Below are positions 1 to 5,201 of a DNA stretch of 5,201 nucleotides, in pieces. A program made the translations under genes and the position numbers. Each line of letters opens with the position of its first letter. Position 1 is the first letter of the stretch. Below the pieces are notes generated by a model. That model was not told the origin of the DNA, did not search any database, and saw only the letters and a program-made list of their open reading frames with translations. This DNA is from CAIVPM01 sp964477265. Its GTDB lineage: Bacteria > Bacteroidota > Bacteroidia > Chitinophagales > Chitinophagaceae. The stretch spans positions 1 through 5,201 of the forward strand of contig CAYZDJ010000042.1 of NCBI GenBank assembly GCA_964477265.1, written 5' to 3'.

Positions 1-69
1 ATAGGTGGCGAAAGTAAATGTGAAATTGGAATTGGTGGTTTAATATTATTCCCTATTTTGCTGCCATAA
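1..69 (+). CDS. 3' end of an unidentified upstream gene (partial)
   Basis: Frame 1 is open from the first base to a TAA at 67-69 and gives 22 residues ending in GGLILFPILLP. The other two plus frames hit stops within the first 15 bases. The tail is Gly- and Leu-rich and hydrophobic, with one Cys (residue 7 of the visible part) and ends in proline. It could be the end of a membrane protein, but too little is present to assign a family. The stop lies 26 bases before the first transporter start on the same strand, and no hairpin lies between, so cotranscription is possible. That this is a real gene end is inferred from the open frame and the spacing. Confidence 0.45.
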   Translation: MGGESKCEIGIGGLILFPILLP

Positions 70-95
70 AATTATAAACGAAAACAACTTACTGT

Positions 96-1961
96 ATGAA
101 TCAAATTCAAGCACCATCTCAAAAACACCCAAAAGGCTTGTGGGTTTTATTTGGAACTGAAATGTGGGAGCGTTTCAACTTTTATGGAATGCGTGCCATT
201 CTTACCTTGTTTATGGTAAATTCATTGTTAATGAAAGAAGCTGATGCGTCTTTAATTTATGGTGGATTTTTAGGACTTTGTTATTTAACACCAATGTTGG
301 GTGGTTTTATTGCCGATAGGTTTTTGGGAAATAGAAATTGTATAATGCTTGGTGGATTAATGATGGCAGTTGGACAATTTTTATTGTTTATGAGTGCAAG
401 TGTTTTTGGTTCAAACATAGGATTAGCAAATACTTTGCTTTGGACGGCTTTAGGTATAATTATTTTTGGAAATGGTTTTTTTAAACCTAATATTTCAAGT
501 ATGGTGGGTAGCCTTTATCCAAAACAAGAGAAGTCGAAATTGGATACAGCCTTTACTATTTTTTATATGGGCATCAACTTAGGGGCTTTCTTAGGTCAGT
601 TAATTTGTCCAATAGTTGGTGATGTTAAGGATAGTGCTGGCATTAGAGATATTCACGCTTTTAAGTGGGGATTTTTAGCTGCTTCAATTGCAATGATTCT
701 TGGTACACTTGTGTTTCATTTCTTAAAAAATAAGTATGTAGTAACACCAGAAGGAAAACCTTTAGGTGGCTTGCCAAAGCATAATGATGCATCTCAATAT
801 GAAGAAGGCGAAGCACAAAAAGCTGAATTTTCAATGCAATCATTGGTTGTGGCAGCTATTGCATTTGTTGCTTTGTTTTTTGTTTTTAGATATTTATTGG
901 CAGGAACAAATCCAGTTAAAACAATTATTTATCCTATTATTTATGCTTTAGGTTTAACCCTGGCAGGATTAATTATTTCTGATAAATCTCTTACCAAGGT
1001 TGAGTTACAAAGAATTTTAGTTATTTACATTGTAGGATTTTTTATCATATTCTTTTGGGCTGCATTTGAACAAGCTGGCTCGTCATTAACTTTTATTGCA
1101 GACAACCAAACTGATCGTAGAATTTTTGGCTGGGATATGCCGCCTTCAATGGTACAAATTTTTAATGGAGCATTTGTATTTGCATTTGCATTTCCTTTTA
1201 GTATGTTATGGGATAAATTGAGAATAAAAGGTATAGAACCACAGTCAACAGCAAAGCAAGCAATAGGTTTAGGTTTAATAGCACTGAGTTATTTTATCAT
1301 TGCATATAATGTAAAAGATTTAGGAAATAGTGGTTTATTAGCTATAAAATGGTTGATTTTGCTATATCTTATTCAAACTTTTGCTGAACTATGTTTAAGC
1401 CCAATTGGTTTATCATTAGTTGGAAAATTGGCCCCAAAGAGATTTGCTTCTTTATTGTTTGGTGTATTCTTTTTATCGAATGCAGCTGGTTATGCTTTAG
1501 CTGGTTCTTTGGGTGCATTAATACCTGCAACTGGCGATAAATTTAAAAAAGCACAAGAAATAGGAATTGATCTACAAGCTGTTTTAGATAAAAAAATAAC
1601 ACCAAATGGAAAAGAATTGTTTCTGTTAGCACAATTTAATTTGGCTAGCGTTGAAAATAAAGAAATAGGCAAACAAATTGACCCTATCATTAAGCAAAAT
1701 AATAAATTTATAGAAGATGCTAAAAAAGCTGATAAAGATTTTAAATTAGATGTAACAAAATTGGTTTTACCATCAGAAGACATTACTACTAAAATTCAAT
1801 CTGAAAAAGGCATTGTCGCAGCTAACCCAGTTTTTGTAGGGTTCGAAATTCATAATTTATTTGAATTTTTTATGGTATTCGTAGTATTAACTGGTATCGC
1901 TTCAGTTTTATTATTCCTATTAACTCCATTGCTTAAAAAAATGATGCACGGAGTAAGATAG
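96..1961 (+). CDS. POT/PTR2-family proton-coupled oligopeptide transporter with an unusual periplasmic insert
   Basis: This is an inner-membrane major facilitator superfamily protein, expected to import di- and tripeptides with protons. Visible POT motifs are ExxERF at residues 22-27 (E22, E25, R26) in helix 1, GGFIADRFLGNR at 69-80, FGNGFFKPNIS at 124-134 with the helix-4 lysine K130, FYMGINLGAFLG at 156-167, FEQ at 324-326 in helix 7, and ELCLSPIGLS at 431-440 with the helix-10 glutamate E431. Two extra hydrophobic segments (about 247-266 and 276-294) between helices 6 and 7 match the HA/HB pair of bacterial POTs, giving about 14 helices. At 621 residues it is longer than the usual 450-520. 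The excess is a hydrophilic, Lys-rich stretch at about 472-580 between the last two helices, on the predicted periplasmic side. The ATG at 96 is supported by 21 residues before ExxERF. No Shine-Dalgarno is seen, only an A-rich leader. The family call is firm, but the exact substrate is not known. Confidence 0.95.
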   Translation: MNQIQAPSQKHPKGLWVLFGTEMWERFNFYGMRAILTLFMVNSLLMKEADASLIYGGFLGLCYLTPMLGGFIADRFLGNRNCIMLGGLMMAVGQFLLFMSASVFGSNIGLANTLLWTALGIIIFGNGFFKPNISSMVGSLYPKQEKSKLDTAFTIFYMGINLGAFLGQLICPIVGDVKDSAGIRDIHAFKWGFLAASIAMILGTLVFHFLKNKYVVTPEGKPLGGLPKHNDASQYEEGEAQKAEFSMQSLVVAAIAFVALFFVFRYLLAGTNPVKTIIYPIIYALGLTLAGLIISDKSLTKVELQRILVIYIVGFFIIFFWAAFEQAGSSLTFIADNQTDRRIFGWDMPPSMVQIFNGAFVFAFAFPFSMLWDKLRIKGIEPQSTAKQAIGLGLIALSYFIIAYNVKDLGNSGLLAIKWLILLYLIQTFAELCLSPIGLSLVGKLAPKRFASLLFGVFFLSNAAGYALAGSLGALIPATGDKFKKAQEIGIDLQAVLDKKITPNGKELFLLAQFNLASVENKEIGKQIDPIIKQNNKFIEDAKKADKDFKLDVTKLVLPSEDITTKIQSEKGIVAANPVFVGFEIHNLFEFFMVFVVLTGIASVLLFLLTPLLKKMMHGVR

Positions 1962-1992
1962 GTTTAATTATTTTTAAATAACAATAGTCATC

Positions 1993-2031
1993 AATGCACG
2001 AATATTTTAATTTTATTCGTGCATTTTTTTT
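1993..2031 (+). terminator. Intrinsic terminator after the first transporter
   Basis: A perfect 12-bp stem (1993-2004 paired with 2014-2025, core ATGCACGAAT/ATTCGTGCAT) closes a 9-base loop. A run of eight T follows, starting within the stem end at 2024 and running to 2031. It lies 32 bases after the stop of the first transporter. In the plus direction it should end that transcript and separate it from the second transporter. Confidence 0.88.
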
Positions 2032-2052
2032 AAATCTTGCAACATACAAAAC

Positions 2053-2076
2053 TTCGCGTCTTTGCTACTTTGCGTG
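2053..2076 (+). repeat. 8-base-periodic TTTGCG-type repeat remnant before the second transporter
   Basis: Three consecutive 8-base units occur: TTCGCGTC, TTTGCTAC and TTTGCGTG, followed by AAAC. The element is locally more G+C-rich than its surroundings. It resembles the units of the inverted repeat at 4951-5020. From memory, similar short TTTGCG-rich intergenic elements are common in Bacteroidota genomes, but I could not check this. It ends 15 bases before the ATG at 2092, so it should lie in the promoter or leader of that gene. TACTTTG (2066-2072) inside it is one base short of the TAnnTTTG promoter consensus, so a promoter role is only possible. Confidence 0.55.
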
Positions 2077-2091
2077 AAACAAAAAACACAT

Positions 2092-3609
2092 ATGCAACCA
2101 CAAACAATACAGCAAATACAAAGCTTTAAAGGCAAATATCCAAAACAACTATGGTATCTATTTTTCAGCGAAATGTGGGAACGCTTTTGTTTTTATGGAA
2201 TGCGTGGAATGCTTACCATATTTATGGTTGATAAAGTTGTTGGTTTAAAAATGGATGATGTGGTTGCCAATAAACAATATGGGGCTACACAAGCATTTGT
2301 ATATGCTTTTACATTTGTTGGTGGTTTGTTTGCTGATAAAATTCTTGGCTTTAGAAAGTCGTTGTTTTGGGGTGGATTTTTAATGATTGTTGGTAGTTGC
2401 ATTTTAGCATTTAGTCCAGGCAGTTTATTTTATACAGGCATTGCTTTTACAATTGTTGGTACAGGTTTTTTTAAACCTAATATCAGCACAATGGTTGGGC
2501 AGTTGTATAAAGATGGAGATGCAAGAACTGATGCAGGTTTTTCATTGTTTTATGCAGGCATAAATTTAGGTGCTTTACTTGGGGGTTATATATGTATTGC
2601 TGTAGCAAATGGAGAACTCTGGCAAAAATATGTTCCAGAAAATTTAAGGTGGAATTATGCTTTTGGCTTTGCTGCAATCGTAATGACAATAAGTTTGGTT
2701 ACATTTATATTTACAAAGAAAACACTTGCCACCATTGGCTTACAGCCAAAATCAATTTCAGAAGATAAAGCAAAAAGGTGGTACGAATATCTTGTTTACG
2801 CTGGGTCGCTGTTGATTATTCCTGTATTAATTGTAATGGTTTCTAAAACAGAATATACCGATTACTTTATGTACACCATTGGTCCATTAACAATTATTTA
2901 CCTGATATATGAAATAAATAAATTGCAAAAGATAGAAAGGCAAAAAATGTATGCAGCACTTGTCTTTGTATTTTTTTCAATATGGTTCTGGGCTTTTTTT
3001 GAGCAAAGTGGAGGCTCATTAAGTTTGTTTGCAGCACATAATTTATCAAGCAATATTGGTAGTCTTCATCTTGACCCAAATGGTGTAAACAATGCAAGTA
3101 ATTCGCTATTTGTAATTGTATTTGCAGGCTTGCTTGGCATGTTGTGGTTATGGTTAAATAAAAGAAAACAAGAACCAAATTCTGTTGTAAAATTTGGATT
3201 GGCATTTTTATTTTTAGCAGGCGGTTTTTTTGTTTTTTATTGGCTTAAAAACCTTGCAAATGCTGGTGGCATTACAAGTTTAGGCTGGTTTACATTTGGC
3301 TGGTTTATCATCACTTTTGGAGAGCTATGTCTATCGCCAATTGGTATGAGTTTAATGACAAAACTATCTCCACAAAAACTGCAAGGTGTAATGATGGGAA
3401 TGTGGTTTTTGGCAAGTGCTTATGGGCAATATGTTGCAGGCATTTTAGGAGCTAATATAGCAACAGATTCTAAAAATGCAAGCAACTTGCAATCGCTTAA
3501 TATTTATTGTGCAGGCTATATGCAACTGGCAATTTATGCTTTAATTTTTGGGGTATTAATTATTGCAATTTCTCCCTGGATAAGAAAGATGATGAATGGA
3601 GTAAAATAA
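2092..3609 (+). CDS. POT/PTR2-family proton-coupled oligopeptide transporter, second paralogue
   Basis: This is an inner-membrane di/tripeptide-proton symporter of 505 residues, the normal POT length. Motifs are ExxERF at 27-32 (E27, E30, R31), GGLFADKILGFR at 77-88, GTGFFKPNIS at 123-132 with K128, FYAGINLGALLG at 153-164, FEQ at 303-305 and ELCLSPIGMS at 411-420 with E411. The HA/HB extra helices are at about 233-251 and 258-274. It is a clear but diverged paralogue of the preceding transporter, including the shared KMMxGV C-terminus, but has only about 20 residues between the last two helices. The frame is open upstream to a TTG at 2062. I chose the ATG at 2092 because the extra ten codons fall in a repeat element, because this start gives 26 residues before ExxERF, similar to the 21 in the paralogue, and because the bases before it are A-rich. 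It should be transcribed apart from the first transporter because a terminator lies between. Its TAA touches the aroA stop codon. Confidence 0.94.
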   Translation: MQPQTIQQIQSFKGKYPKQLWYLFFSEMWERFCFYGMRGMLTIFMVDKVVGLKMDDVVANKQYGATQAFVYAFTFVGGLFADKILGFRKSLFWGGFLMIVGSCILAFSPGSLFYTGIAFTIVGTGFFKPNISTMVGQLYKDGDARTDAGFSLFYAGINLGALLGGYICIAVANGELWQKYVPENLRWNYAFGFAAIVMTISLVTFIFTKKTLATIGLQPKSISEDKAKRWYEYLVYAGSLLIIPVLIVMVSKTEYTDYFMYTIGPLTIIYLIYEINKLQKIERQKMYAALVFVFFSIWFWAFFEQSGGSLSLFAAHNLSSNIGSLHLDPNGVNNASNSLFVIVFAGLLGMLWLWLNKRKQEPNSVVKFGLAFLFLAGGFFVFYWLKNLANAGGITSLGWFTFGWFIITFGELCLSPIGMSLMTKLSPQKLQGVMMGMWFLASAYGQYVAGILGANIATDSKNASNLQSLNIYCAGYMQLAIYALIFGVLIIAISPWIRKMMNGVK

Positions 3610-4908
3610 CTAATAGCTAATACTTGCTCCAATACTTTTTAAATCCTCAAAAAAGTTTGGATAAGATTTATTAACAGCTTCGGTATTTTCAATAACTACT
3701 TTATCAGTTGCATGTAAGGCTGCAATTGCACAAGCCATTGCAATTCTATGGTCATTGTTTGAATGAACTGTAGCACCTGTAATTACAGATATTCCAGCAA
3801 TTTTCATTTCGTCATTATTAATAAAAATCTCAACTCCAAGTTTGGCAAATTCTTTTTGCAATACTTCGCCTCTGTTACTTTCTTTGTGCTTCAATCTCTC
3901 AACTCCCTTTATTGTAGAAATGCCTTTGCAATTGGCTGCTAAAGCTACAAGTGGAGGGAATAAATCTGGGCAATCTGTTGCATCAAAGCTAAAACTGGTA
4001 AGTGTTTCAATAGATTTTTCTATTATAATTTCATCAACACCAAAAATTAATTTGCAACCGCAGTTTTGCAATACTTCAATAATTTTTTTGTCTGCTTGTT
4101 TCGATTGAAGGTTAATATTTTTTAAACAAAGTTTACCAGCAATTGCACCTGCAACTAATAAAAAAGCTGCGTTGCTCCAATCACCTTCAATATTATAAAT
4201 AACTTCTGTTTTGCTTTTATAATCATTCTTGCAAAAAACAAATTCTATATAATTATTATGAGTAGGAATTGGCAAAGCAAAGGCTTTTAATACATCAATT
4301 GTAACATCAATATATGGCTTGCTTTTTAAATTGTTTACGGTAATTGCAATATCATTTTGTTGTAAATTTTGGCTAAATAAAAATGAATATGCAAATAAAA
4401 AACCACTTAAGAATTGCGAACTCATCTCACCATCAATCTCAATATTCTTTGCAACTAAACTTCCTTTTATTTTTATAGGAAGCTTGCCATTGTTTGTTTC
4501 TAGGTCAACTCTTAATTCAGGTAATATTTTTTCAAATACATCTATTGGCCTGTTTAATAAACTTCCTTCTCCTGTAATTTCTATTTCATATTTTAATAAG
4601 CTTACTATTGTTGTAAATAACCTTAATGCTAAACCACTTTCGCCAACAAATACTTTTTTGCTGTAAATATTATTTGTGTTGAATAATGAATTAATAATCA
4701 ATTTTCCATTCTCTGTTACTACATCAGCACCTAATTGTTTTATAATTCCTAAGGCTGCCTTTTCATCATTACTGTTGCCATAGTTTGTAATAATTGTTTT
4801 GCCATTGTTTAATAAAGCAGCAGCAACTGCACGTTGTGCATAGCTTTTAGACGAAGGAGTTTTTAATGTTCCTTGTATTTTAGATGGGTAGACTATTGCA
4901 ATACTCAT
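3610..4908 (-). CDS. aroA: 3-phosphoshikimate 1-carboxyvinyltransferase (EPSP synthase)
   Basis: This cytoplasmic enzyme joins phosphoenolpyruvate to shikimate 3-phosphate, the sixth step of the shikimate pathway to chorismate and aromatic amino acids. At 432 residues it is full length (E. coli has 427). Aligned by eye to E. coli AroA, the key residues are present: K21, S22 and R26 in PSSKSYAQRA; R96 in ESGLALR; R120 in NRPID; S163, S164 and Q165 in MSSQF; S196 and Y199 in SKPYID; the catalytic Asp D315 in DCPDLFPP; K342 and E343 in HKESNR; R388 in NDHRIAM; and K414 in NKSYP. The PEP-site loop differs from the NAGTAMRPL type: it reads ESGLALRLF, with Leu at the Thr and Pro positions next to Gly92 and Arg96. 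The usual KESDR is KESNR here. The ATG at 4906-4908 (minus strand) begins the protein 20 residues before the catalytic lysine, as expected. No other shikimate gene is visible, so aroA may be a single-gene unit. Confidence 0.96.
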   Translation of the reverse strand: MSIAIVYPSKIQGTLKTPSSKSYAQRAVAAALLNNGKTIITNYGNSNDEKAALGIIKQLGADVVTENGKLIINSLFNTNNIYSKKVFVGESGLALRLFTTIVSLLKYEIEITGEGSLLNRPIDVFEKILPELRVDLETNNGKLPIKIKGSLVAKNIEIDGEMSSQFLSGFLFAYSFLFSQNLQQNDIAITVNNLKSKPYIDVTIDVLKAFALPIPTHNNYIEFVFCKNDYKSKTEVIYNIEGDWSNAAFLLVAGAIAGKLCLKNINLQSKQADKKIIEVLQNCGCKLIFGVDEIIIEKSIETLTSFSFDATDCPDLFPPLVALAANCKGISTIKGVERLKHKESNRGEVLQKEFAKLGVEIFINNDEMKIAGISVITGATVHSNNDHRIAMACAIAALHATDKVVIENTEAVNKSYPNFFEDLKSIGASISY

Positions 4909-4927
4909 TATAAAATTGGTTGTCTAT

Positions 4928-4935
4928 CAAAATTA
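4928..4935 (-). promoter_or_regulatory. Candidate -7 promoter element for aroA
   Basis: On the minus strand TAATTTTG is an exact match to the Bacteroidota -7 consensus TAnnTTTG. It lies 19 bases upstream of the aroA ATG, so the leader would be only about 12-15 bases. I find no TTG at the expected -33 distance. In such AT-rich DNA the match could be chance, so position and orientation are the main support. Confidence 0.4.
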
Positions 4936-4950
4936 TTTATAAATATTTTC

Positions 4951-5020
4951 TCTCGCCGAAAACACGGAAAACGCAGAATTTGTATTATGATTTTCTGTGC
5001 ATTCTGCGTTTTCTGCGAGA
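4951..5020. repeat. Imperfect inverted repeat made of 9-base units
   Basis: The arms 4951-4979 and 4992-5020 pair without gaps at 22 of 29 positions around a 12-base centre. Each arm is a run of three 9-base units. Read on the plus strand, the right arm is TTCTGTGCA, TTCTGCGTT, TTCTGCGAG. Read on the minus strand, the left arm is TTCTGCGTT, TTCCGTGTT, TTCGGCGAG. The element is more G+C-rich than its flanks and has no open frame of note. It lacks a following T-run, so it does not look like an intrinsic terminator. It looks like a dispersed intergenic (REP-like) repeat, but other genomic copies cannot be seen here. It sits just upstream of the candidate aroA promoter. Confidence 0.7.
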
Positions 5021-5069
5021 ATAGTAGTATATTTTAATTCAGCAAGAGCACTTGTAAGTATTTTAAAAT

Positions 5070-5099
5070 AAAAAAGTCTCGAAATAAATTCGAGACTTT
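5070..5099 (-). terminator. Intrinsic terminator of the right-edge Lys/Ala/Pro-rich gene
   Basis: A perfect 11-bp stem (5073-5083 paired with 5089-5099, core AGTCTCGAA/TTCGAGACT) closes a 5-base loop. Read on the minus strand, it runs into six T (5075-5070). The stem begins 24 bases after the stop codon of the minus-strand gene at 5124-5201. It should isolate that gene from aroA downstream. In the plus direction the following T-run is poor. Confidence 0.82.
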
Positions 5100-5123
5100 A
5101 ATCTTATTTGCGGTCTAAAAAGA

Positions 5124-5201
5124 TTATTTCTTTTTAGGAGCAGCTTTCTTTGCAGGGGCAGCTTTTTTAGGAGCAGCTTTTTTTGCAGGAGCAGCTTTTT
5201 T
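5124..5201 (-). CDS. C-terminal Lys/Ala/Pro repeat tail of a histone H1-like or other DNA-binding protein (partial)
   Basis: The minus strand is open from the window edge to a TAA at 5126-5124 and encodes 25 residues: two copies of KKAAPAKKAAP followed by KKK. Such strongly basic, low-complexity tails occur on bacterial histone H1-like (Hc1-type) proteins and on some HU-type proteins, where they bind DNA and help compact the nucleoid. The N-terminal domain lies outside the window, so the family cannot be fixed. A tail on a ribosomal or other nucleic-acid-binding protein is also possible. A strong terminator follows 24 bases after the stop, supporting a real gene end. The gene runs in the same direction as aroA but appears to be a separate transcription unit. 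Confidence 0.75.
   Translation of the reverse strand, partial: KKAAPAKKAAPKKAAPAKKAAPKKK
5136..5201 (-). repeat. 33-base tandem coding repeat (2 visible copies)
   Basis: Two copies of a 33-base unit encoding KKAAPAKKAAP occupy 5201-5169 and 5168-5136 on the minus strand. Each contains two near-copies of a 15-18-base subunit around AAAGCTGCTCCT. The copies differ by few bases, which suggests recent expansion or homogenisation. More copies may continue beyond the window. Confidence 0.8.

Noticed and set aside
1490..1783. Minus-strand open frame of 97 codons inside the first transporter
   Set aside because: It lies wholly opposite a well-supported gene, has no recognisable motif, and coincides with the insert region where base composition leaves the other strand open.
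2037..2072. Possible promoter with TTG at 2037-2039 and TACTTTG at 2066-2072
   Set aside because: The -7 element is one base short of TAnnTTTG and the 26-base gap is longer than usual, so it was not listed as a promoter.
2062..2091. Upstream in-frame TTG start for the second transporter, adding ten residues
   Set aside because: The added codons lie within the periodic repeat, and the ATG at 2092 gives an N-terminus like that of the paralogue.
2894..3205. Minus-strand open frame of 103 codons inside the second transporter
   Set aside because: It is antisense to conserved POT helices, its composition is Leu/Gln/His-rich as expected for a shadow frame, and no domain is seen.
3842..4666. Two plus-strand open frames (3842-4108 and 4319-4666) opposite aroA
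   Set aside because: Both are antisense to conserved AroA coding sequence and show no own motif or start signal.
4951..5020. CRISPR-like array
   Set aside because: Units are only 9 bases, contiguous and inverted, with no spacers and no cas genes nearby.
5100..5125. Short inverted repeat AATCTT/AAGATT beside the right-edge stop codon
   Set aside because: Only six AT-rich pairs with a 14-base loop, which is expected by chance; the adjacent 11-bp hairpin explains termination.

Overview
The window looks like chromosomal DNA of an AT-rich member of the Bacteroidota. Support comes from the T- and A-rich codon use, the absence of Shine-Dalgarno sequences before the starts, a TAnnTTTG-type promoter element in front of aroA, short dispersed TTTGCG-type repeats, and a Lys/Ala/Pro-rich histone-like C-terminus. 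A family-level placement such as Chitinophagaceae or Sphingobacteriia is only a guess. Nothing suggests a phage, plasmid, transposon or CRISPR locus.

Layout from left to right. Bases 1-69 hold the last 22 codons of an unidentified plus-strand gene. After 26 bases comes a POT/PTR2-family proton-coupled oligopeptide transporter of 621 residues (96-1961). It ends at a strong intrinsic terminator (1993-2031). A short 8-base-periodic repeat (2053-2076) precedes a second POT transporter of 505 residues (2092-3609). The second gene abuts, stop codon to stop codon, the convergent minus-strand aroA (3610-4908), which encodes EPSP synthase with its substrate-binding and catalytic residues intact. Upstream of aroA lie a candidate promoter (4928-4935), an imperfect inverted repeat built from 9-base units (4951-5020), and a terminator (5073-5099). 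That terminator belongs to a minus-strand gene at the right edge, of which only the Lys/Ala/Pro-repeat C-terminus is visible (5124-5201).

The two transporters are diverged paralogues, probably importing di- and tripeptides across the inner membrane. They share every key POT motif. They differ mainly in a lysine-rich insert of roughly 100 residues, predicted to be periplasmic, between the last two membrane helices of the first protein. The terminator between them argues for separate transcription. aroA acts in the shikimate pathway, and no functional link to the transporters is visible. I see no clear new biological system. The most unusual points are the transporter insert, the periodic repeat elements and the zero-base convergent junction.
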